Source: an uncultured Bilophila sp.
GTDB lineage: Bacteria > Desulfobacterota > Desulfovibrionia > Desulfovibrionales > Desulfovibrionaceae
Direction of reading: 5' to 3'
Length of the DNA stretch: 33,875 nt
Assembly (NCBI GenBank): GCA_910585945.1
Contig: CAJUHZ010000026.1
Location: 1-33,875 of the forward strand
Of this stretch, positions 24,535 to 31,767 are shown in pieces; position 1 is the first letter of the stretch, and the number at the start of each line of letters is the position of its first letter. The notes under the pieces are model-generated. The model made no database searches and was not told the origin of the DNA. It saw only the letters and a program-made list of their open reading frames with translations. Both the position numbers and the translations under genes were made by a program.

Positions 24535-25319
24535 GAACCGAAGGGCTGCGCGCCGCGCTCGCCTTTTTCACGCGGCTTCCCGTGGGGCGGCCGGACGCTC
24601 CGGGCACGGATCAGGGCGCGGGTTTTCAGGGCGCTGCCGGCTGGCTGCCCGTGGTGGGGCTGGTTGTGGGCTGTCTGGCGGGCGCGGTCACGGCCGTGGC
24701 CGGCCACTTCCTCCCCCCTTTCGCCTGCGGCGTGATCGGCTGTTTCGCCTGGACAGCCCTGACCGGGGGGCTGCACCTTGACGGCGTGGCCGACTGCGGC
24801 GACGGCCTGTGGGTGGAGGCGGGCACGCAACGCCGGCTGGAGATCATGCGCGACGCGCGGCTGGGAACCTTCGGCGGGGCGGCGCTCTTTTTCGCGCTGG
24901 CGCTCAAGGCCGCGGCTCTTGCCGCCCTTGCCGGGCTTGCCGCACAGGCCGGTCATGGAGCCGTCTCCGCGCTGAATCTGCTGACGGCCTGCGCCTGCTC
25001 CGGCCTTTTCGCCCGGACGGCCGTGTTTGTGCTGATGCGCCGGCCTTCGGCCCGGCCGGGCGGCCTGGGGGCGGCCCTGCGCGCGGGTGTGGGGCGGCGC
25101 GAGGAAATCCGGGCCATGTTGTTCACGGCGGCGGCCTGCGGGGCGGGCCTGACGCTCGGCCCGGCCGGGTTGCTGGCCCCGGCGGCCGTGCTCTGCCTGA
25201 CGTTCCGGCTCGCCCGCACGGCCGAACGCCGGCTCGGCGGCGTGACCGGAGACGTCTTCGGCTGCCTGGTGGAAAGCGCCGAATGCGTGGCCCTGCTTGC
25301 CTTTGCCGCGCAATGGTGA
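24531..25319 (+). CDS. cobS: Adenosylcobinamide-GDP ribazoletransferase CobS
   Basis: Membrane enzyme of 262 residues that joins the activated lower ligand to adenosylcobinamide-GDP. Family motifs: ALAFFTRLPVG near the N-terminus, GGLHLDGVADCGDGLW (about 79-94, the acidic substrate/metal site), RDARLGTFGG and the C-terminal GGVTGDVFGCLVE. Several hydrophobic helices are present. The ATGA overlap with cobT indicates coupling. The gene for the matching nucleotidyltransferase (CobU/CobY) that makes the GDP-cobinamide substrate is not in the window. Last gene of the cobalamin operon as read here. Confidence 0.95.
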   Translation: MRTEGLRAALAFFTRLPVGRPDAPGTDQGAGFQGAAGWLPVVGLVVGCLAGAVTAVAGHFLPPFACGVIGCFAWTALTGGLHLDGVADCGDGLWVEAGTQRRLEIMRDARLGTFGGAALFFALALKAAALAALAGLAAQAGHGAVSALNLLTACACSGLFARTAVFVLMRRPSARPGGLGAALRAGVGRREEIRAMLFTAAACGAGLTLGPAGLLAPAAVLCLTFRLARTAERRLGGVTGDVFGCLVESAECVALLAFAAQW

Positions 25320-25367
25320 GAGGACGTTCGCGCGGCCCGGCATGGCGCGCCGCGCAAGGAGACGCGT

Positions 25368-25721
25368 ATGACTTTTTCCCTTCCCGTTCCGGCGGCCACG
25401 GTCGGCCTGCTCATCTGTTCCAACATCTTCATGACCTACGCCTGGTACGGGCATCTCCGCCACAAGGCCATGCCCCTGCTTGCCGCCATAGTCATCAGTT
25501 GGGGCATCGCCTTTTTCGAGTACCTGCTTCAGGTGCCGGCCAACCGCATCGGTTACGGCTACTTCAGCGCGGCGGAGCTGAAGGCGATTCAGGAAATCAT
25601 CTCCCTGTCCGTATTCGCGTTCTTTTCCACCCTGTACCTGGGGGAATCCCTGCGCTGGAACCATGCCGTGGGCTTTCTGCTCATCGTGCTGGCCGCCTTC
25701 TTCATTTTCAAGAAATGGTGA
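25368..25721 (+). CDS. DUF486 family small membrane protein (DMT-like)
   Basis: Protein of 117 residues with about four hydrophobic segments. Blocks NIFMTYAWYGHLRHK and SLSVFAFFSTLYLGESLRWNH, followed by a C-terminal hydrophobic helix ending FFIFKKW, match DUF486, a family of small integral membrane proteins resembling half a drug/metabolite transporter. Substrate unknown. It begins 48 bp after cobS with a clear AAGGAG site, so it may be read through from the cobalamin operon, but a link to cobalamin cannot be claimed from position alone. Confidence 0.82.
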   Translation: MTFSLPVPAATVGLLICSNIFMTYAWYGHLRHKAMPLLAAIVISWGIAFFEYLLQVPANRIGYGYFSAAELKAIQEIISLSVFAFFSTLYLGESLRWNHAVGFLLIVLAAFFIFKKW

Positions 25722-25772
25722 CGCACAGCCGGGGCGCGTCCGCAACAGCCCGCCGGGCAGGACGCCCGCGCC

Positions 25773-25801
25773 TTGCCCTTGCCCCCTTTCCACGCTAGAA
25801 G
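25773..25801 (+). promoter_or_regulatory. Candidate promoter for the ahb-hemL pair
   Basis: TTGCCC (25773-25778) and TAGAAG (25796-25801) are spaced by 17 bp in the 123-bp gap before the siroheme decarboxylase gene. Each matches four of six consensus bases. Tentative. Confidence 0.3.
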
Positions 25802-25844
25802 TCATTCCACACCTGAAGATACCGAAACAGGGCGGGAAATAGCA

Positions 25845-26324
25845 ATGAGTCTCCCATTCACGGATACGGAACGCGCCATTCTGCGCATCGTGCAGGCGGA
25901 TTTGCCCGACTCGGCCACGCCGTTCGCGGATATCGCGGCCGCGGCGGGCACGGACGAGGCCACGGTACTCGATCTCCTGCGTCGTCTGAAAGAAGAGGGC
26001 GCGATCCGCCGCTTCGGGGCCAGCATCAGGCACCAGCGCGCGGGCTGGGCCTACAACGCGATGGTGGCCTGGAAAATCGACGAGGAAAAAATGGACGCCG
26101 TGGGCGAGCACGCCGCGAAGCATCCCCGTATTTCCCATTGCTACTACCGTCCCTCGCCGGCCGCCGACTGGCCCTATACCTTCTTCACCATGATCCACGG
26201 CAGAACCGAGCAGGAGTGCCTTGACGTGGTGGAAAGCCTGCGGCGCGAAACCGCGCTTGACGAATACGCCGTCCTGTCCAGCGTCAGGGAACTCAAGAAA
26301 ACCTCCATGACCTATTTCGACTGA
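25845..26324 (+). CDS. ahbB: Siroheme decarboxylase subunit (AhbA/AhbB type, Lrp/AsnC-like fold)
   Basis: Protein of 159 residues with an AsnC/Lrp-like helix-turn-helix half (ERAILRIVQADLP, then LLRRLKEEGAIRRFGASI) and a C-terminal alpha-beta half with RISHCYYRPSP, WPYTFFTMIHGRT and SSVRELKKTSMTYF. These blocks mark siroheme decarboxylases of the alternative heme pathway, which turn siroheme into 12,18-didecarboxysiroheme, rather than DNA-binding regulators. The active enzyme in Desulfovibrio is an AhbA-AhbB heterodimer; only one subunit is encoded here and I cannot be certain which, so the symbol is provisional. Neighbour hemL supports a tetrapyrrole role. Start at MSLPFTD; the ribosome site is weak (GGCGGG). 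Confidence 0.78.
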   Translation: MSLPFTDTERAILRIVQADLPDSATPFADIAAAAGTDEATVLDLLRRLKEEGAIRRFGASIRHQRAGWAYNAMVAWKIDEEKMDAVGEHAAKHPRISHCYYRPSPAADWPYTFFTMIHGRTEQECLDVVESLRRETALDEYAVLSSVRELKKTSMTYFD

Positions 26325-26381
26325 GCGCCTGCCGCGCGGCTGGTTCGCCGGGCGGGTCACAACGGGCACAAGGAGAGCACA

Positions 26382-27659
26382 ATGAAGACCACGCGGTCCC
26401 AACAGCTTTTTGCCGAAGCCTCACGCTACATTCCGGGCGGGGTGAACAGCCCGGTGCGCGCCTGCCGGGGAGTCGGCTGCGATCCCCTGTTCATTGCCTC
26501 GGGGCAGGGGAGTCATATCACCACCGTGGACGGCGACACGCTCATTGACTACGTTCTGTCGTGGGGTCCGCTTCTGCTCGGGCACGCCCACCCGGAAGTC
26601 ACAAAAGCGGTGACGGCCGCGGCGGCGAAGGGAACCAGCTACGGAGCGCCCTGCCCCGACGAGGTTCTTCTTGCGCGGGAAGTTGTGGAAGCCTTCCCCG
26701 GCATGGACATGGTGCGCATGGTCAATTCCGGAACCGAAGCGGCCATGAGCGCCCTGCGCCTTGCCCGCGCGGTCACCGGGCGCAACAAGGTGCTCAAGTT
26801 CATCGGCTGTTACCACGGCCATGCCGATTCCTTCCTGGCCAGCGCCGGCTCGGGCGTCGCCACCCTGTCCATTCCGGGCACGCCCGGCGTGCCCGAAGCC
26901 ACCGTGCGCGACACCCTGCTCGCGCCGTACAACGACCTCGGCGCGGTCCGGGATCTCTTTGACCTGCACGGCAAGGATCTCGCGGCCGTCATTGTGGAAC
27001 CCGTCGCGGCCAACATGGGTCTGGTCCTGCCGGAAGAAGGCTTTCTCAAGGGCTTGCGCGCCCTGTGCGACAGCGCCGGCACGCTGCTCATCATCGACGA
27101 GGTGATCACCGGCTTCCGCGCGGAATACGGCGGGGCGCAGACCCGCTTTGGCGTCACGCCCGATCTGACCGTGCTCGGCAAGATCATCGGCGGCGGCCTG
27201 CCCGTGGGAGCCTACGGCGGCAAGGCCGAATACATGGAACGGATCGCCCCGGCCGGGGACGTGTACCAGGCCGGAACCCTGTCCGGCAACCCGCTGGCCA
27301 TGGCCGCCGGGCTGGCCACCCTCCGCGTGCTGAAACAGTGCGATTACGCCGCGCTCGAAAAACGAGTCGACGCATTCGCAACCGAGCTTGAAACCGTGTT
27401 GCGCGCCAGGGGTCTCCCCGTGCGGGTCAACCGGCTGGCCTCCATGTTTACGGTCTTCTTTACCGACGGGCCCCTGCGCAATTTCGACGAGGTCAAAAGC
27501 GCCGACAGCGCGCTCTACGCCCGCTATTTCGCGGAAATGCGCAAAAACGGCATCTTCCTCGCGCCTTCGCCGTTTGAAACCGGCATGGTTTCCTTCATGC
27601 ACAGCGAGGAGGATTTCGCCGCGACAATCAAGGCCGCGTCCCGTTGCGAACTGGGGTAG
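26382..27659 (+). CDS. hemL: Glutamate-1-semialdehyde 2,1-aminomutase HemL
   Basis: PLP enzyme of 425 residues that converts glutamate-1-semialdehyde to 5-aminolevulinate, the entry to heme, siroheme and cobalamin. Family motifs: YIPGGVNSPVRAC at the N-terminus, YVLSWGPLLLGHAHP, MVNSGTEAAMSALRLAR, KFIGCYHGHADSFL, LIIDEVITGFR and the PLP lysine K267 in VLGKIIGGGLPVGAYGG. Length is standard. An AAGGAG site precedes the ATG by a short gap. It lies 57 bp after the siroheme decarboxylase gene and is followed by the MITE-like element. Confidence 0.97.
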   Translation: MKTTRSQQLFAEASRYIPGGVNSPVRACRGVGCDPLFIASGQGSHITTVDGDTLIDYVLSWGPLLLGHAHPEVTKAVTAAAAKGTSYGAPCPDEVLLAREVVEAFPGMDMVRMVNSGTEAAMSALRLARAVTGRNKVLKFIGCYHGHADSFLASAGSGVATLSIPGTPGVPEATVRDTLLAPYNDLGAVRDLFDLHGKDLAAVIVEPVAANMGLVLPEEGFLKGLRALCDSAGTLLIIDEVITGFRAEYGGAQTRFGVTPDLTVLGKIIGGGLPVGAYGGKAEYMERIAPAGDVYQAGTLSGNPLAMAAGLATLRVLKQCDYAALEKRVDAFATELETVLRARGLPVRVNRLASMFTVFFTDGPLRNFDEVKSADSALYARYFAEMRKNGIFLAPSPFETGMVSFMHSEEDFAATIKAASRCELG

Positions 27660-27672
27660 TCAGCCCGGGCAG

Positions 27673-27834
27673 TTTCTAGAACTCATTTCATGATTCAGCC
27701 TTTGGGCTGAATCATGAAGATCATTCGCCAAAAAACGTGGTTTTTGGCTCATTCACGGCGCTTTTCGCGCCGCGCCAGACTCTCGGCTGGCGTTGGAAGC
27801 CATTTCATGCGAATCATGAAATGACTTCTGGAAA
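27673..27834. mobile_element. MITE-like element, 162 bp, with imperfect 24-bp terminal inverted repeats
   Basis: The left end 27673-27696 and the reverse complement of the right end 27811-27834 agree at 22 of 24 positions. Inside are further hairpins: GCCAAAAA/TTTTTGGC (27727-27734/27741-27748), CGGCGC/GCGCCG (27756-27761/27767-27772), CGCCAG/CTGGCG (27773-27778/27787-27792) and CATTTCATG/CATGAAATG (27801-27809/27815-27823). Base composition is clearly richer in A and T than its surroundings, and it holds no gene. These are the marks of a small non-autonomous element or a highly folded intergenic repeat. No convincing target-site duplication was seen. Confidence 0.55.
27687..27718 (+). terminator. 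Strong hairpin downstream of hemL
   Basis: A 14-bp stem (27687-27700 with 27705-27718, one G-T pair) closes on a TTTG loop 27 bp after the hemL stop. No T-run follows, so it is not a classic intrinsic terminator; it forms the left end of the MITE-like element and could serve as a 3' end or stabiliser for the hemL message. Confidence 0.4.
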
Positions 27835-27853
27835 TTCTGTACAGGAGGCCGTT

Positions 27854-28150
27854 ATGACCTTTGATACCCTCGACTATTTTGAGAAGCTCAAGAATGCGGG
27901 GTTCACGGAAGAACAGGCCAAAGTGCAGGTAGAGGCCATGCAAGGCGTTGTGCGAAGCTACGATGAAGCCCGCCGCAAGGAACTTGCCGCCAAGGGCGAT
28001 ATTCAGGACTTGCGGCTTGAAATGAAATCCATGGAAATGCGGCTTAGTGAAAAAATCGAAGCCAACAAACACGAAATCCTGAAATGGATGGTCGGCACGA
28101 TGGTCGCCCAGACGGCGTTGATCGTCGCGGTGATAGCCTTTCTATGGTAG
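27854..28150 (+). CDS. Small coiled-coil protein with C-terminal membrane anchor (DUF1640/CCDC90-like)
   Basis: Protein of 98 residues. The N-terminal LDYFEKLKNAGFTEEQAKVQVEAM pattern is typical of DUF1640 (only part quoted: LKNAGFTEEQAKVQVEAM). A charged helical segment follows (about 40-75, KGDIQDLRLEMKSMEMRL), likely a coiled coil, and residues about 79-97 form one membrane helix ending FLW. Function of bacterial members is unknown. The ribosome site AGGAGG at 27843-27848 is ideal. Codon use is less GC-biased than neighbours and the gene lies just after the MITE-like element, which points to acquisition. Its stop overlaps the convergent trmFO stop by 9 bp. Confidence 0.75.
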   Translation: MTFDTLDYFEKLKNAGFTEEQAKVQVEAMQGVVRSYDEARRKELAAKGDIQDLRLEMKSMEMRLSEKIEANKHEILKWMVGTMVAQTALIVAVIAFLW

Positions 28151-29524
28151 CATTTCCGGAAGCCCGCCGCCCGCCCATGCGGCGAACGCCTTGCGCGCCC
28201 GGTCGGCGTAGGCGGCCTTGCGGTCCCTTTTTTTCACGCGTGCTTCAGGTTCGGGCATGAGGCCGAAATGGGCGTTGGAAGGCTGAAAGCGTTTGGTCGG
28301 CGTGGCCAGATGCCCGAGCAACGCGCCGAGGGCGGTCTCGGGCGGAGGCGGCGCGAGCGTGCGCCCCAGCAGGGCGGCGCTCAGCAGCATCCCCACCCAC
28401 AGGCCGCAGGCCAGGGATTCCACATAGCCTTCCACACCGGTGATCTGCCCGGCCAGGTGCACATGCGGCCGGGCGACAAGGGAAAGATCCGGGTTGAGTA
28501 CAGCCGGCGCGTTGACGTAGGTGTTGCGGTGCATGCTTCCGAAGCGGACAAACTCCGCGCGCTCAAGCCCCGGAACACGCCGGAAGACCGCAGCCTGAGC
28601 CGCATAGGTCAGTTTTGTCTGGCACCCGACAAGGTTGTACATGGTGCGGTTGACGGTTTCCGGCCGAAGCTGGAGCAGGGCGCAGGGCCGCCGGCCCGTG
28701 CGCGGATCGATGAAGCCCACGGGCTTGAGCGGGCCGAAAGCCAGCGTGCGTTCGCCCCGTTCGGCCAGCGCCTCCACGGGCATACAGCCTTCAAAATGAC
28801 GCTCCTGCTCGAAGTCGCGGCCCCTGACCCGTTCGCCCTCCAGCAGGGCCGTGTAAAACGCCCTGTACTCTTCCTCGTTCATGGGGCAGTTGAGGTAGTC
28901 CCCCTGCCCTGCCTCCCCGTAACGCGAGCCGGGAAACGCCACTGTCATGTCGATGGAATCCGCAGCCACAATGGGCGCGATGGCGTCGTAAAAATAGAGG
29001 TGCCCGCTCCCTGTCGCTTCGGCCAGGGAGGCGGAAAGCCCCTCGCTCGCCAGCGGACCGGCCGCCACCACGACGCGGGCAAAGCCCGCAAGCTCGGGCG
29101 CGTCCAGCGAGGCCACTTCCCGCCGGACGAGCGTGATCTCCGGCGCGGCTTCGATTTTTGCGGTCACTCCGGCCGCAAAGGCATCCCTGTCGACGGCCAG
29201 CGCCTTGCCGGCAGGCACGCGCGTCGCATCCGCGACAGCCATGAGATCACTGCCGAGATCACGCAATTCGCGCTTCAGCAGGCCAATGCCCGAATTGGGA
29301 TCGTCTGACCGGAAGGAGTTGGAGCACACCAGCTCCGCCAGCAGGGGCGACGTATGGGCCGGGGAAAGGCGCGCGGGTTTCTGCTCGAAGAGCGTCACGG
29401 CAATGCCGGCGCGGGCAAGACGCAAGGCGCACTCGCACCCGGCCAGGCCAGCGCCGACGACCGCCACGGACAACGCCGCGCCGCCGGAAACGGGAGAAGA
29501 ATCGGAAGAATGCAGGCAGGACAT
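28142..29524 (-). CDS. trmFO: tRNA m5U54 methyltransferase TrmFO (folate/FAD-dependent)
   Basis: Flavoprotein of 460 residues that methylates U54 of tRNA using methylenetetrahydrofolate. The FAD site VAVVGAGLAGCECALRLAR is near the N-terminus (about 20-38). Family blocks: VCSNSFRSDDPNSGIGLLK, GSGHLYFYDAIAPIV, YLNCPMNEEEYRAFY, FEGCMPVEALAERG, LVGCQTKLTYAAQ, FGSMHRNTYVNAP and GQITGVEGYVES. Length fits. Start chosen at MSCLHSS with a CAGGGT element upstream; the longer frame runs into repeat DNA. Transcribed opposite to its neighbours, with a 9-bp convergent overlap with the DUF1640-like gene. Confidence 0.95.
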   Translation of the reverse strand: MSCLHSSDSSPVSGGAALSVAVVGAGLAGCECALRLARAGIAVTLFEQKPARLSPAHTSPLLAELVCSNSFRSDDPNSGIGLLKRELRDLGSDLMAVADATRVPAGKALAVDRDAFAAGVTAKIEAAPEITLVRREVASLDAPELAGFARVVVAAGPLASEGLSASLAEATGSGHLYFYDAIAPIVAADSIDMTVAFPGSRYGEAGQGDYLNCPMNEEEYRAFYTALLEGERVRGRDFEQERHFEGCMPVEALAERGERTLAFGPLKPVGFIDPRTGRRPCALLQLRPETVNRTMYNLVGCQTKLTYAAQAAVFRRVPGLERAEFVRFGSMHRNTYVNAPAVLNPDLSLVARPHVHLAGQITGVEGYVESLACGLWVGMLLSAALLGRTLAPPPPETALGALLGHLATPTKRFQPSNAHFGLMPEPEARVKKRDRKAAYADRARKAFAAWAGGGLPEMLP

Positions 29525-29585
29525 GGCCGTACCCTGCCACATCCCCGCCCGCCTGTCGAGCCGAAACGGGGCGGATGTGATCCGG

Positions 29586-29673
29586 GCAGGGGAATGATTC
29601 CCCTGCACCCCCAATGGCCGGCGCCTTGCGTCAGGCCGGCATCCGGTGGGGCGTGGGGCAGCGCCCCGCATGG
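29586..29673. repeat. Dispersed palindromic intergenic repeat (second copy)
   Basis: The 248-bp gap between the divergent trmFO and glycosyltransferase genes has a 9-bp hairpin GCAGGGGAA/TTCCCCTGC (29586-29594/29598-29606), a GGCCGGC-rich block, and at 29653-29673 a copy of the palindromic block of 4882-4902 in reverse orientation (20 of 21 identical). The arrangement is similar to the first copy. Confidence 0.65.
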
Positions 29674-29772
29674 AGTCTCCCATTTTCAGGCGGGCTCACT
29701 GTCCGCGGGCAGACCGCATTGGCAACCGGCAAAAAAATGGGTACTGAAAACCGACTCCACAGGAGCACAATC

Positions 29773-30927
29773 ATGCGGCGCATCGCGATATGGAATACGG
29801 CCTTTCTCGGTGACGCGGCCCTGACGTTGCCGCTGGTTCGGGCCGTGGCGGCGGCCTGGCCGGACGCCGCCGTCGACATGTATGTACGGCGCGGGGTAGG
29901 GGCGCTGTTTGCCGCCCAGCCCGAACTCGCGGCCGTGCGCGAGTACGACAAGCGCGCAAGCGAGCGCGGCGCGGCCGCCCTGTGGCGGCTTGGGCGCGAC
30001 GTGGCCGGACGCGGCTACGACATGTGGCTCGGCGCGCACCTCAGTCCACGCTCGGCGTTCATGGCGCTGTGTTCCCGGGCCGGAACGCGCGTGGGCTACA
30101 CGGGCGGGCCGCTGCAACGCCTGGCCTATACCGTCACCGTGCCGCGACGTTTCGGGGAGATTGACGAGATCGAGCGGCTCATGGAGCTTTTGCGGCCGGT
30201 CTTGCCCGCCGGCTTTTCGCCCGCCGACGCGTTTGACGATCTCTATCCCCCGTCCCGCCCGTCTTCCGCCTCCGCGCCTCTTCCGCCGCCCCTGCCCGCT
30301 CCGTGGCCAAGGCTTGTGCTCCCTCCCGCCGCCAGAGACAAGGCGGCCGCGTTCCGGCGCGGGATCTCCGGCCCCCTGCTCGGCATCCACCCCGGCTCGA
30401 CCTGGCCGACAAAACGCTGGATCCCGGCAGGCGTTGCCGAAATCGCCCGCCGCGCGGTTGCGGCGGGGGCGCATGTCCTGCTCTTTGCCGCGGGCGCGGA
30501 AGAAACGGCCCTTGCCGCCGCCGTCGCCAGCCTTGCCGGGCTTGCCGGGCATCCCCGGCTGCACGATGTTTCGGGCGCGCTGAGCCTGCCCGAGCTTGCG
30601 GCGTTCCTCGCCATCCCTGACTGCTGCCTGATGAACGATTCCGGCCCCATGCACCTCGCGTGGATTCAGCGCACGCCCGTCACGGCGGTGTTCGGCCCTA
30701 CCGTGCCCGCCTTCGGCTTTACGCCGCGCGGGCCTGACGCTTCCGTCATCGACGTGCCGCTGGACTGCCGCCCCTGCGGACGGCATGGGCATGTCCGCTG
30801 CCCGCGCGGGCATCACGACTGCATGAAGCGCATCGACGCGGATCGCGTATGGGCGGATGTGGAACGCAAACTGTTCGCCGCGCGCGCCGGCGGCGCAAGC
30901 TCCGGCCGTCCGCGCGCGACGTCCTGA
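29773..30927 (+). CDS. Glycosyltransferase family 9 protein, heptosyltransferase-like (WaaF/RfaF type)
   Basis: Protein of 384 residues in the ADP-heptose:LPS heptosyltransferase family (GT9, GT-B fold), acting at the inner face of the membrane on lipopolysaccharide core. Motifs: IAIWNTAFLGDAALTLPLVRA (partly quoted: NTAFLGDAALTLPLV) at the N-terminus, GRGYDMWLGAHLSPRSA, LGIHPGSTWPTKRWIPAG, the nucleotide-sugar site MNDSGPMHLAW and GPTVPAFGFTPR. The cysteine-rich end PCGRHGHVRCPRGHHDCM resembles the WaaF C-terminus. A Pro-rich stretch (about 158-178) lies at the domain boundary. Start is set by AGGAG before 29773. Exact acceptor cannot be told. Confidence 0.87.
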   Translation: MRRIAIWNTAFLGDAALTLPLVRAVAAAWPDAAVDMYVRRGVGALFAAQPELAAVREYDKRASERGAAALWRLGRDVAGRGYDMWLGAHLSPRSAFMALCSRAGTRVGYTGGPLQRLAYTVTVPRRFGEIDEIERLMELLRPVLPAGFSPADAFDDLYPPSRPSSASAPLPPPLPAPWPRLVLPPAARDKAAAFRRGISGPLLGIHPGSTWPTKRWIPAGVAEIARRAVAAGAHVLLFAAGAEETALAAAVASLAGLAGHPRLHDVSGALSLPELAAFLAIPDCCLMNDSGPMHLAWIQRTPVTAVFGPTVPAFGFTPRGPDASVIDVPLDCRPCGRHGHVRCPRGHHDCMKRIDADRVWADVERKLFAARAGGASSGRPRATS

Positions 30928-30945
30928 CACGCCCCCGGAAAGCCC

Positions 30946-31593
30946 ATGCCACTGTGCATCGCCATTGACTTTGAAACGTCGGACTACCTGCCCGAAAGCG
31001 CCTGCGCCGTGGGTCTGGCCCGGGTGATCCTTCCGGACGGGGAAGGCTCCTCCCTGTCGCCCGCGCCAAAACGCGCCGACACGCCGGAACATCCCGGCGA
31101 TCCCGCGCATACGGACGAAGCGGAGCGCGCGAACGGGCCGGGACGCATCGACGGCGTGTTCTACAGCCTGATCCGGCCGCCCTCCTCCCGCGTGCGCTTC
31201 ACGCATATTCACGGCCTGACCTGGCCGATGCTCCGGGACGCCCCCCGCTTTGCCGACATCTGGCCGGACATGATCGCCTTCATCCGCGGTTCCGGCGAGC
31301 ATCCTGGAGAACCCGATTTTTTCGTCGCGCACAACGCGCCCTTTGACCGCAAGGTGCTGCACGCCTGCTGCGCAAAGGCGGGGCTTCCCGCGCCTGCCGC
31401 TCCCTTCCTGTGCACGCTCAGGGGTTCACGCCGCGCCCTGAAGCTCCCTTCACACAGCCTGAACGCCGTGTGCGCCCACTGCAACATCCCTCTTGATCAC
31501 CATCACGCCGAGTCGGACGCGCTGGCCGCGGCCGCGCTCTTCCTCCGCCTGCGCGCGCTCGGCCTGGATCTCGACGTCATGCGCTCCGGGTGA
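30946..31593 (+). CDS. DEDDh 3'-5' exonuclease (DnaQ/epsilon-like)
   Basis: Protein of 215 residues with the three exonuclease motifs: Exo I IAIDFETS (D8, E10), Exo II VAHNAPFDRKVL and Exo III HHHAESDALAAA with the DEDDh-class histidine. This is the fold of the DNA polymerase III proofreading subunit and related RNases; stand-alone members have varied roles in DNA or RNA trimming. A hydrophilic, Pro/Asp/Glu-rich insert lies at about 36-66 between strands of the core sheet, where such proteins normally have a tight turn. It follows the glycosyltransferase by 18 bp and may be cotranscribed. Confidence 0.9.
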   Translation: MPLCIAIDFETSDYLPESACAVGLARVILPDGEGSSLSPAPKRADTPEHPGDPAHTDEAERANGPGRIDGVFYSLIRPPSSRVRFTHIHGLTWPMLRDAPRFADIWPDMIAFIRGSGEHPGEPDFFVAHNAPFDRKVLHACCAKAGLPAPAAPFLCTLRGSRRALKLPSHSLNAVCAHCNIPLDHHHAESDALAAAALFLRLRALGLDLDVMRSG

Positions 31594-31684
31594 CGCCAAA
31601 CCGCGAAGACCGTTTTCCCCAGCGCCCGCCCCGGGACGGCGCAAGCCGGGCGCCCGAAGCTTGCCCCCGTATTTTCAAGGCGCG

Positions 31685-31713
31685 TTGCGCATTTTCCCCG
31701 GAAGATATATGAT
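31685..31713 (+). promoter_or_regulatory. Candidate promoter of the CoADR-rhodanese gene
   Basis: TTGCGC (31685-31690) and TATGAT (31708-31713; five of six consensus bases) are spaced by exactly 17 bp, in a locally A/T-rich stretch of the 174-bp intergenic region. The predicted start of transcription lies within the palindrome at 31713-31729. Confidence 0.5.
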
Positions 31714-31729
31714 GAACGGAATCCGTTCA
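31713..31729. promoter_or_regulatory. Operator-like palindrome
   Basis: TGAACGG-AAT-CCGTTCA is a perfect 7-bp inverted repeat directly behind the candidate -10 box, where a repressor would block transcription. The binding protein is unknown and no regulator gene is adjacent. Confidence 0.5.
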
Positions 31730-31767
31730 CTTCATTCCCTCGCGATCCTCGCGGGGAGGAGGCCGTA

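Noticed and set aside
24240..26402. Minus-strand frame of 720 codons across cobS, DUF486 and ahb
   Set aside because: It spans three real genes and two intergenic gaps with no family signal.
31622..31653. Hairpin GCGCCCG/CGGGCGC after the exonuclease gene
   Set aside because: Long loop and no T-run; equal quality pairings occur by chance at this GC content.
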